Assembly (NCBI GenBank): GCA_938005655.1
Contig: CALLNA010000030.1
Span: forward strand, 1-5,683
Length of the DNA: 5,683 nucleotides
Reading direction: 5' to 3'
Source: an uncultured Novosphingobium sp.
GTDB lineage: Bacteria > Pseudomonadota > Alphaproteobacteria > Sphingomonadales > Sphingomonadaceae
Made by a program: the position numbers and the translations under genes. Of this stretch, positions 1 through 5,085 are shown in pieces. The notes below the pieces were generated by a model. That model did not search any database, was not told the origin of the DNA, and saw only the letters and a program-made list of their open reading frames with translations. Every line of letters starts with the position of its first letter. Positions within the stretch are counted from its first letter, which is position 1.

Positions 1-115
1 CATCGCAGATGAACACGGTCGGCCCGGCAATGAGCTTGCGCACCTCATGCTGCGACTTGCCGCAGAAGCTGCAGTAGAGGGTGCTCTTCGCGTCGGATCC
101 ACTGAGTTTGGTCAT
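1..115 (-). CDS. clpX: ClpX N-terminal zinc-binding domain, ATP-dependent Clp protease ATPase subunit (partial)
   Basis: ClpX is the AAA+ unfoldase that recognises substrates, unfolds them with ATP and feeds them into the ClpP barrel in the cytoplasm. Only the first 38 codons are inside the window; the gene continues past the left edge. The visible protein is the N-terminal zinc-binding domain, which dimerises and binds adaptors and substrates. Cysteines 15 and 18 (CSFCGKSQ) form the first zinc-binding pair, C37 in VFICD begins the second, and HEVRKLIAGP is the usual ClpX text between them. The ATG at 115-113 is supported by an AGGAAG ribosome binding site ending about four bases upstream. 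It lies downstream of clpP on the same strand, 116 bases away, with its own candidate promoter. The AAA+ domain cannot be checked here. Confidence 0.94.
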   Translation of the reverse strand, partial: MTKLSGSDAKSTLYCSFCGKSQHEVRKLIAGPTVFICD

Positions 116-128
116 GCTTCTTCCTGAA

Positions 129-142
129 CGCCCCTTGGGGCG
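129..142 (-). promoter_or_regulatory. GC inverted repeat in the clpX leader
   Basis: On the plus strand this reads CGCCCC-TT-GGGGCG, a perfect 6-base inverted repeat around two bases. It lies 13 bases upstream of the clpX start codon and just downstream of the predicted start of transcription (about 145), so it would fall near +3 to +16 of the clpX mRNA. A two-base loop is too tight for the full hairpin, so the site may act as DNA (an operator for a dimeric regulator) or as a shorter RNA stem. No known operator was recognised. Confidence 0.35.
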
Positions 143-151
143 GGACTCGTA

Positions 152-179
152 ATCCTAGCCCCGCGGGCGGTTTAATCAA
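152..179 (-). promoter_or_regulatory. Candidate sigma70-type promoter of clpX
   Basis: Read on the minus strand, TTGATT (179-174) is a 4/6 match to the -35 consensus. It is followed after 16 bases by TAGGAT (157-152), a 4/6 match to the -10 box. This is the only AT-rich patch in the clpP-clpX gap and is correctly spaced for a transcript starting near 145, about 30 bases before the clpX ATG. It would allow clpX to be expressed independently of clpP. The prediction rests on sequence only. Confidence 0.45.
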
Positions 180-180
180 T

Positions 181-226
181 CCCGGCGCTGTAGCAGGCGT
201 TCCTTTCGGAGCCCTGAAGCGCCGGG
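181..226 (-). terminator. Structured 3' end of the clpP transcript, terminator-like
   Basis: A perfect 9-base inverted repeat (CCCGGCGCT at 181-189, AGCGCCGGG at 218-226) encloses an inner hairpin. On the minus strand the inner part is GGC-TCC, a GAAA loop (GNRA type), GGA, a two-base AC bulge, then GCC. The outer stem begins 5 bases after the clpP stop codon. The RNA after it is ATTGATTAAA, without a real U run, so full intrinsic termination is doubtful. It may instead protect the 3' end or assist Rho-dependent termination. It abuts the clpX -35 box directly. Confidence 0.45.
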
Positions 227-231
227 GAGAA

Positions 232-924
232 TCATTCGGGCGCGCCGCCCGAGCCGGTCGCCTCGCCCACCTGATCGGTCGAAGGCCGGCTTTCGAACAC
301 CTTGTCGACCAGGCCGAAAGCCTTGGCTTCCTCGGCCTCGAGGAAGGTGTCGCGGTCCATCGCCTTCTCGATCTCGTCGAGGTTGCGGCCGGTGTACTTC
401 ACGTAGAGATCGTTCATCCGCTTGCGGATGCGCAGGATCTCGCGCGCCTGGATCTCGATGTCCGAGGCCATGCCGCGGGCGCCGCCCGAGGGCTGGTGGA
501 CCATTATCCGCGCGTTCGGCAAGGCGATGCGCATCCCCGGCTCGCCCGCGGCGAGGAGGAAGGAGCCCATCGAGGCGGCCTGGCCGATGCAGACGGTCGA
601 GACGCGCGGGCGGATGTACTGCATGGTGTCGTGGATCGCCATGCCGGCCGTGACCACGCCGCCCGGCGAGTTGATGTACATCGAGATGTCCTTGGACGGA
701 TTCTCGCTCTCCAGGAACAGGAGCTGGGCGGTGATCAGCGCGGCCATCTGGTCCTCGACCTCGCCGGTGACGAAGACGATGCGCTCGCGCAGCAGGCGGC
801 TGAAGATGTCGAAGGAGCGCTCGCCGCGGCTGGTCTGCTCGACGACCATCGGCACCAGCGCGCCGGTGACGGGATCGGTGGTGAACTTGCCTTGCGCGGA
901 ACTGGCGCCGAACAGATCGATCAT
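232..924 (-). CDS. clpP: ATP-dependent Clp protease proteolytic subunit ClpP
   Basis: ClpP is the serine peptidase that stacks as two heptamer rings and degrades proteins unfolded by ClpX or ClpA in the cytoplasm. At 230 residues it is slightly longer than the E. coli enzyme. The core family motifs are present: ALVPMVVEQTSRGERSFDI, the oxyanion strand SPGGVV (86-91), GQAASMGS with Ser118, MVHQPSGG with His143, and MDRDTF with Asp192. If the propeptide is removed before Ala22, as the match to the mature E. coli N-terminus suggests, these become Ser97, His122 and Asp171, exactly the E. coli triad. The start at 924 is supported by AAGGGG five bases upstream. The acidic Gly-rich tail (residues 218-230) is probably disordered. 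It lies 172 bases downstream of tig and has a heat-shock-like promoter of its own. Confidence 0.97.
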   Translation of the reverse strand: MIDLFGASSAQGKFTTDPVTGALVPMVVEQTSRGERSFDIFSRLLRERIVFVTGEVEDQMAALITAQLLFLESENPSKDISMYINSPGGVVTAGMAIHDTMQYIRPRVSTVCIGQAASMGSFLLAAGEPGMRIALPNARIMVHQPSGGARGMASDIEIQAREILRIRKRMNDLYVKYTGRNLDEIEKAMDRDTFLEAEEAKAFGLVDKVFESRPSTDQVGEATGSGGAPE

Positions 925-963
925 GGAGGCCCCTTTGGGAAACTTTGGCGGGTGATTGCGCGG

Positions 964-998
964 CCTATGTCGCGTGCCGCTGCCGGATGTTCAAGGGG
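964..998 (-). promoter_or_regulatory. Candidate sigma32 (RpoH) heat-shock promoter of clpP
   Basis: On the minus strand CCCCTTGAA (998-990) is a perfect match to the conserved -35 core (CTTGAA preceded by C residues) of RpoH promoters. After a 17-base spacer comes CGACATAGG (972-964), which keeps the C and CAT of the CCCCAT-type -10 element. Transcription would begin near 957, giving a leader of about 33 bases before the clpP ATG. Heat-shock control of clpP is established in proteobacteria. The -10 match is partial and the spacer is at the upper limit, so confidence is moderate. Confidence 0.55.
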
Positions 999-1037
999 CT
1001 TAACCCAACCATCGACAGGGCGGTGCGTTCCCGGCCG

Positions 1038-1077
1038 GAAAACGACGAAGGGCGGGCACGCCGCCGCGCCCGCCCTT
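1038..1077 (-). terminator. Terminator of tig
   Basis: A perfect 10-base inverted repeat, AAGGGCGGGC (1048-1057) and GCCCGCCCTT (1068-1077), sits 20 bases after the tig stop codon. One further G-U and one C-G pair reduce the loop to GGCGGC. On the minus strand it is followed by CGTCGTTTTCC, a short T run (4 T) of the kind tolerated in GC-rich alphaproteobacteria. It separates tig from clpP and argues against obligatory co-transcription. The repeat is perfect, so it could also work for plus-strand transcripts. Confidence 0.7.
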
Positions 1078-1096
1078 CCCGATCCTTGCGGGCGGC

Positions 1097-2704
1097 TCAG
1101 GCCTTCTTGGCCGGAGCCTTCTTCGCCGCGGGCTTCTTGGCGGGAGCGGCCTTGGCCTCGGCGGCCGGAGCGGCTTCGGCCCCCTCGGCTTCGCTCGGAG
1201 CAGGCTTGGCCGCAGCCTTCTTGGCCGGAGTCTTCTTGGCGGCCGGCTTCGCCTCGGCGGCGGGCGCTTCCTCGGCCTTGGCTTCCTTCTTGGCAGCAGG
1301 CTTCTTGGCCGCGGCCTTCTTCGCCGGCTTCGCCTCGGCGTGGTCGTGGCCGCAGCCCGGGCCGTGGACGTGGTCTTCCTCGGCCTCGATCGCGGCCTGG
1401 AGCTCGTCCTTGGTCACTTCGCGCTCGCTGACCTCGGCCTTGTCGAACAGGAAGTCGACGACCTTGTCCTCATAGAGCGGCGCGCGGAGCTGGGCGGCGA
1501 CCATCGGGTCGGACTGGACGTATTCGGCAAAGCGCTGGCGGTCCTCGGGGCGGTACTGCTGCGCGGCCTGGGCGACCAGCATCGACATCTCCTGCTGGCT
1601 GACCTCGACGCCGTTGGCCTGGCCGATCTCGGAGAGCAGCAGGCCGAGGCGCACCCGGCGCACGGCGATCGCGCGGTAGTCGTCCTTCTCGGCCTCGATC
1701 TCCTTGAGCGCGGCGGCCGGGTCTTCCTCGTGGCTGGCCTCATGCTCGAGCTGCTGCCAGATCTGCTGGAACTCGGCCTCGACCATCGAGGGCGGCACGT
1801 CGAAATCGCTGGTGGCGGCGAGCTGGTCGAGCAGCGCGCGCTTCATCGCGGTGCGGGTGAGCCCGGCGGTCTCCTGCTCGAGCTGGCCGCGCAGCAGGCC
1901 CTTGAGCTGCTCCAGGTCGGAAAGGCCCAGGTTCTTGGCGAAATCGTCGTCGATCTTGGTCTCGCCGGCGACCTTCACCGCGTGGACCGTGATGTCGAAG
2001 GTGGCGTCCTTGCCCTTGAGGTTCGGGGCCGGATAGTCCTCGGGGAAGGTCACGGTGATGACCTTCTCGTCGCCTTCCTTGACACCGACGAGCTGCTCCT
2101 CGAAGCCCGGGATCAGGCGGCCCGCGCCCAGCTCGATCGGCTGGTTCTCGGCCTTGCCGCCCTCGAACTCGACGCCGTCGAGCTTGCCGAGGAAGTCGAC
2201 CACGACCTGGTCGCCGGTCTCGGCCTTCTTGCCCTTCTTGGCATCGACGAAGCTCTTCTGCTGCGAGGCGATGCGCTGCACGGCCTCATCGACCTCGGCG
2301 TCGGCCACCGGCACGACCAGCTTTTCGAGCTTGAGCCCGTCGAGCGAGGGCGCGGCGATCTGGGGCAGGACTTCCAGGCTGACGCTCAGCTCGGCGTCCT
2401 TGCCTTCCTCGTAGCCCTCGCCGAGCGAGACGTCCGGCTGCATCGCGGGGCGCAGCTTGTTGTCGGCGACGAGCTTGTCCATCGCCTCGCGGATCGAGGT
2501 GTTCAGCGCTTCCTGGTGAAGCTGGGCGCCGTGCATCTTCTTCAGCAGGTTGGCGGGAACCTTGCCGGGGCGGAAGCCGGGCAGGCGGACCTGCGGCGCC
2601 AGCTTGCGCGCCTCGCCCTCGATCTTCGAGGCGATGTCCTTCGCCGCGATCTTGACGGTGTAGCCGCGCTTCAAACCCTCGTTGGTGGTCTCGACAATCT
2701 GCAT
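1097..2704 (-). CDS. tig: Trigger factor, ribosome-associated chaperone and peptidyl-prolyl isomerase, with long Lys/Ala-rich tail
   Basis: Trigger factor docks on ribosomal protein L23 at the exit tunnel and shields nascent chains. The 535-residue product shows the three family domains. The ribosome-binding domain (about 1-115) carries the signature GFRPGKVP at 43-50. An FKBP-type isomerase domain occupies about 160-245 (GDQVVVDFLGKLDGVEFEGG, then LIPGFEEQLVGVKEGDE). The helical chaperone domain covers about 250-440. After it comes an unusual tail: a His/Cys patch HVHGPGCGHDH (445-455), then about 80 residues almost entirely of Ala, Lys, Pro and Glu, resembling histone H1-like tails. E. coli trigger factor has 432 residues and lacks it. 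The ATG at 2704 is chosen because MQIVETTNEG matches the family N-terminus; AAGG lies upstream at slightly long spacing. The longer in-frame extension would translate through the tRNA and is rejected. It lies 58 bases downstream of the tRNA-Leu on the same strand. Confidence 0.96.
   Translation of the reverse strand: MQIVETTNEGLKRGYTVKIAAKDIASKIEGEARKLAPQVRLPGFRPGKVPANLLKKMHGAQLHQEALNTSIREAMDKLVADNKLRPAMQPDVSLGEGYEEGKDAELSVSLEVLPQIAAPSLDGLKLEKLVVPVADAEVDEAVQRIASQQKSFVDAKKGKKAETGDQVVVDFLGKLDGVEFEGGKAENQPIELGAGRLIPGFEEQLVGVKEGDEKVITVTFPEDYPAPNLKGKDATFDITVHAVKVAGETKIDDDFAKNLGLSDLEQLKGLLRGQLEQETAGLTRTAMKRALLDQLAATSDFDVPPSMVEAEFQQIWQQLEHEASHEEDPAAALKEIEAEKDDYRAIAVRRVRLGLLLSEIGQANGVEVSQQEMSMLVAQAAQQYRPEDRQRFAEYVQSDPMVAAQLRAPLYEDKVVDFLFDKAEVSEREVTKDELQAAIEAEEDHVHGPGCGHDHAEAKPAKKAAAKKPAAKKEAKAEEAPAAEAKPAAKKTPAKKAAAKPAPSEAEGAEAAPAAEAKAAPAKKPAAKKAPAKKA
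1101..1230 (-). repeat. Internal direct repeats in the tig tail
   Basis: The 16-base sequence GCCTTCTTGGCCGGAG occurs exactly at 1101-1116 and 1215-1230, and the match extends to about 23 bases with one mismatch. At protein level the segments starting APAAEAK appear twice, each followed by Lys-Lys and Pro-Ala-Lys-Lys clusters. Shorter CTTCTTGGC units recur through 1101-1325. The pattern indicates growth of the tail by duplication or slippage. Confidence 0.7.
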
Positions 2705-2762
2705 GTCACTCAAGCCTTTTTCAAAACACCCTGCCCGGTCGGCTGCCTGATCCGGCGGAAAT

Positions 2763-2847
2763 TGGTGCGGGCGAAGGGACTCGAACCCCCACATCTTGCG
2801 ATGGCAGGACCTAAACCTGCTGCGTCTACCAATTCCGCCACGCCCGC
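2763..2847 (-). tRNA. tRNA-Leu (anticodon UAG)
   Basis: Read on the minus strand this folds as a class II tRNA. The acceptor stem GCGGGCG pairs with CGCCCGC over 7 bases. The D arm holds AATTGGTAGA in a GCG/CGC stem, and the anticodon stem GCAGG/CCTGC encloses TTTAGGT, giving anticodon UAG. The long variable arm is CATC-GCAA-GATG. The T loop is TTCGAGT, with a stem that includes two G-U pairs. The discriminator is A, as expected for leucine, and CCA is encoded (2765-2763). It reads CUA and probably other CUN codons. It lies 58 bases upstream of tig with no terminator between, so tig may be transcribed with it and released by tRNA 3' processing. Confidence 0.96.
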
Positions 2848-2927
2848 AAGCCGACGAAGCCCAGAAATCGAAGGGGTCGCCCTTATCGGCACTATGGGCA
2901 AAGGGCAAGCGCGCAAGGCCGGGCGAT

Positions 2928-2945
2928 CCTTGATTCCCGTCAAGG
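2928..2945. other. Small inverted repeat upstream of tRNA-Leu and the small gene
   Basis: CCTTGA-TTCCCG-TCAAGG is a perfect 6-base inverted repeat with a 6-base loop, in the 174-base gap between the tRNA and the small plus-strand gene. It is 27 bases upstream of the EcfG-type -35 element and about 80 bases upstream of the tRNA. The minus strand contains TTGACG, a good -35 hexamer, but no -10 box lies at the right distance. It could be a regulator site or a weak 3' stem for transcripts arriving from sppA. The remainder of 2848-3021 shows no gene. Confidence 0.3.
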
Positions 2946-2971
2946 CTTTCGCGGACGGCGGGCGGCACCAA

Positions 2972-2997
2972 GGAACGAAGCCGCCGACCGGATCGTT
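2972..2997 (+). promoter_or_regulatory. EcfG-type general stress response promoter
   Basis: GGAAC (2972-2976), a 17-base spacer and CGTT (2994-2997) match in full the published consensus of the alphaproteobacterial general stress sigma factor EcfG (GGAAC-N16-17-CGTT). Transcription would begin about 6 bases after CGTT, giving a leader of roughly 20 bases that contains the GAAAGGA ribosome binding site (3007-3013) of the small gene at 3022. The match, spacing, orientation and immediate downstream gene all agree. The motif is 9 fixed bases in total, so chance is not excluded. Confidence 0.68.
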
Positions 2998-3021
2998 CTC
3001 CCCCGCGAAAGGACCCGCCCC

Positions 3022-3183
3022 ATGGCCACCCAGCCAGACAGAATCGAACCGCAGTCCCCGCCGGAGACGCCGCCGATGCCGGTCGAGCCCGGCCCCGACT
3101 ATCCGGACGAGACGCCGGCCCTGCCGCCCGACATCGACCAGCCGGGCCGCGGCCCGGCCGAGACCCCGCCCGGGCTCAGCTAA
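3022..3183 (+). CDS. Small acidic proline-rich protein of unknown function, probably stress-induced
   Basis: This 53-residue gene begins with MATQPDRIEPQSPPETPPMP and ends PPGLS. I do not recognise a named family; similar short Pro-rich hypothetical proteins are, from memory, common in sphingomonads. Seventeen residues are Pro (32%), ten are Asp or Glu, and only two are basic (R7, R43). There is no Cys, signal peptide or membrane segment, so it should be an extended, disordered, cytoplasmic polypeptide. Dipeptides PP recur at 13, 17, 35 and 49, mostly after S/E/T-rich steps. The start is well supported: GAAAGGA lies 8 bases upstream and an EcfG-type promoter directly before that. Its stop TAA (3181-3183) overlaps the sppA 3' end by 8 bases in convergent orientation. 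Function might be a stress-related binding or scaffolding peptide; that is inference only. Confidence 0.7.
   Translation: MATQPDRIEPQSPPETPPMPVEPGPDYPDETPALPPDIDQPGRGPAETPPGLS
3141..3158. terminator. 18-base perfect GC palindrome near the sppA 3' end
   Basis: GCCGGGCCGCGGCCCGGC is identical to its reverse complement. It starts 17 bases past the sppA stop codon on the minus strand and lies inside the small plus-strand gene (codons 40-46 region). The RNA stem would be very stable, but no U run follows on either strand, so intrinsic termination is uncertain. It could be a 3' protective stem or a Rho-assisted stop for sppA. As coding DNA it specifies QPGRGPA in the small protein. Confidence 0.4.
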
Positions 3184-5053
3184 GGCCCAGCGCCCGCGCG
3201 ATTCGCGCCAGCAACCCGCCCGCCGCAACGCGGGGCTCGACCGCCGCGCCGCTCACCGGACAATCGAGGCAATAGGCCTGGGCGCCGCCGCCGCGGATCA
3301 GCGCCTCGGCATTGGCCAGCGCGCGCGAGACGAGCCCGCGCTGCTGCCGGGCGACCATCCCCGCTAAGTCCTCGGCCCCGCCCTCGTCGTCGCCGGTCAG
3401 GCGGTCGATCAGCGCGGCATAGGTCGGGGTCTTCTGCCCGAGATAGACCGGGCGCCAGTCGCCGGGCTTGAGCTTGGCCTGCCCGGCGACCCAGGCCAGG
3501 GCATCGTCGAGCCCGCCGAACTGGTCGACCAGGCCGAGCTGCCGCGCCGTGCCGCCGTCCCAGACGCGGCCCTGGGCGATGGCGTCGACCTGCTCGGGCG
3601 TCTTGCCCCGCGCCTGGCCGACCAGGCCGATGAACCGGCCGTAGCCGCGCTCGATATTGGCCTGGAGCATCTGCTCGACCGCCGGCGAGAGGCCGCCGAC
3701 CGGATCGGGCTGGCCGGACAGCGGCGTGGTCTTCACCCCGTCGGTGGTGACGCCGTATTCGGCCAGCGTCCGCTCGAAGCTGGGGATCACGGCGAAGATG
3801 CCGATCGAGCCGGTGATCGTCCCCGGCTCGGCGAAGATCCGCTGCCCCGGGGTCGAGACCCAGTAGCCGCCGCTCGCCGCGAGGTTGGCCATCGACACGG
3901 CGACGGGAATCCCCTTGGCCTTGTGGCGCAGGATCGCCGTGCGGATCGCCTCGGAGGCGCTGACCGAGCCGCCCGGCGAATCGACCCGGACGACGAGCCC
4001 GGCGAGGTTCTGGTCGAGCGCCTCGTCGAGCAAGGCGGCGATGCGGTCGCCGCCGGCCGTGCCCGGCCCGGCCTTGCCGTCGACGATCTCGCCCGCGATC
4101 GTCACCACGCCGATCGGCTTGCCCGAGCCCTCCTTGGGCAGGGCCGCGATCCACGGGGACAGCGCGGTATGGGCGAAGGCGCCGGGCTTCTTGTCGGACG
4201 GGTCCTTGCCGACGAGGTCGGCCACCCGCTTGCCGAACGCGGCGCGGTCGCCGATCCGGTCGACCAGCCCGGCGTTGCGCGCCGCGATCGCGCCGTCGCC
4301 GCCCGCCGCCTTGAACCAGGCGCCGGGGTCGCCCGTCGCCATCGCGATGTTCGCCTTGGGCCGGGCCTTGCGCACGTTGTCCTGCCAGTTGGCCCAGAGC
4401 GCGTCATAGACCGCCTTGCGCGCCTCCTTCGATTCCGGCGACTGGTCCCGCCGGGTATATTGCTCGACGAAATCCTTGAAGGTGCCGACCTTGAAGACGT
4501 GGAGGTTGACCTTCAGCTTCTCGATCAGCCCGGCGAAATAGAGGTTGTTGCCGCCCGGCCCGAGGACGAAGGCCCCGCCCATCGGATCGACCCAGACCTC
4601 GCTGGAGTGGGCCGCGAGCAGCACCCCGTCGTCGGCATAGGCGACCGCGTAGGTCAGCACCGGCTTGCCCTTGGCCCGCACGGCGTCCAGCGCCGCGCCG
4701 ATATCCTCCATGTGGACCTGCCCGCCGCCGGTGAACCGCGACAGGTCGAGCACCACCGCCTTGATCCGCTTGTCTTCCGCAGCGGCGCGAACCGCGCGGA
4801 CCAGGTCGCGGGCGCGGTACTGCCGGGCCGGCGCCTGGCCGGACAGCAGCAGCGAGACCGGATCGATCTCTGCCGGCTCCTCGACCACCGCACCGTCGAG
4901 CTTGAGCAGCAGCGCCCCTTCCCTCACCTGCCCGGCATCAGGGCGCATGGTCAGCACCGCATAGAGCCCGGCGAAGAACATCAGCAGCAGGAGCAGCGCC
5001 AGCCCGTCCTTGATCGCGACCAGCAGCTTCCAGACCTTGCGGGCGAATATCAT
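3176..5053 (-). CDS. sppA: Signal peptide peptidase SppA, long (67K-like) form
   Basis: SppA is a cytoplasmic-membrane serine protease, facing the periplasm, that degrades signal peptides released during secretion. The 625-residue product matches the long E. coli-type enzyme with two tandem S49 domains rather than the short single-domain form. One membrane segment lies at about 14-34 (IKDGLALLLLLMFFAGLYAVL). Domain 1 (about 80-290) carries the general base Lys193 in VGTFKDFVEQY. Domain 2 (about 313-520) carries the nucleophile Ser394 in NLAASGGYW. Their separation of 201 residues agrees with K209/S409 of E. coli. VRVDSPGGSVSASEAI and GTITGSIGIF are further family motifs. The start at 5053 places the anchor near the N-terminus; an in-frame ATG 57 bases upstream would add 19 residues of unlike composition. 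The C-terminal 90 residues contain CLDC (595-598), outside the protease core. It is divergent from pyrB. Confidence 0.95.
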   Translation of the reverse strand: MIFARKVWKLLVAIKDGLALLLLLMFFAGLYAVLTMRPDAGQVREGALLLKLDGAVVEEPAEIDPVSLLLSGQAPARQYRARDLVRAVRAAAEDKRIKAVVLDLSRFTGGGQVHMEDIGAALDAVRAKGKPVLTYAVAYADDGVLLAAHSSEVWVDPMGGAFVLGPGGNNLYFAGLIEKLKVNLHVFKVGTFKDFVEQYTRRDQSPESKEARKAVYDALWANWQDNVRKARPKANIAMATGDPGAWFKAAGGDGAIAARNAGLVDRIGDRAAFGKRVADLVGKDPSDKKPGAFAHTALSPWIAALPKEGSGKPIGVVTIAGEIVDGKAGPGTAGGDRIAALLDEALDQNLAGLVVRVDSPGGSVSASEAIRTAILRHKAKGIPVAVSMANLAASGGYWVSTPGQRIFAEPGTITGSIGIFAVIPSFERTLAEYGVTTDGVKTTPLSGQPDPVGGLSPAVEQMLQANIERGYGRFIGLVGQARGKTPEQVDAIAQGRVWDGGTARQLGLVDQFGGLDDALAWVAGQAKLKPGDWRPVYLGQKTPTYAALIDRLTGDDEGGAEDLAGMVARQQRGLVSRALANAEALIRGGGAQAYCLDCPVSGAAVEPRVAAGGLLARIARALGLS

Positions 5054-5085
5054 GGGGGCGAGCGTCCTAAACCTTCGGGGACGCG

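Noticed and set aside
1021..1045. Near-palindrome around CCGGCCGG after the tig terminator.
   Set aside because: Two mismatched pairs and the high GC content make it unremarkable.
422..1475. Plus-strand frames opposite clpP and the tig tail.
   Set aside because: They are antisense to confirmed genes; the Ala/Phe-rich text near 1100-1330 is just the reverse of the Lys/Ala codons.
2763..2847. tRNA-Leu as an integration site for a genomic island.
   Set aside because: No duplicated tRNA 3' end, integrase or composition change is seen; the flanks are core genes.
2882..2908. Promoter of tRNA-Leu: TTGCCC, 15 bases, GATAAG on the minus strand.
   Set aside because: The spacer is short and the -35 match weak, and an overlapping CATAGT alternative is equally poor; no single arrangement stands out.
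2705..2971. N-terminal extension of trigger factor by 89 residues.
   Set aside because: The extension is a translation of the tRNA gene and its leader; the family N-terminus begins at MQIVETT.
2710..3228. Minus-strand open frame of 172 residues covering the tRNA and the small gene.
   Set aside because: It contains the whole tRNA, is Arg/Gly-rich without a family resemblance, and has no convincing start signals; the plus-strand small gene with promoter and ribosome binding site explains the region better.
1340..3367. Very long plus-strand open frame (675 residues) opposite tig and across the tRNA.
   Set aside because: It runs antisense to tig, whose domains are unmistakable, passes through the tRNA, and its Leu/Asp/Gly/Arg-rich text is typical of the reverse of GC-rich coding DNA.
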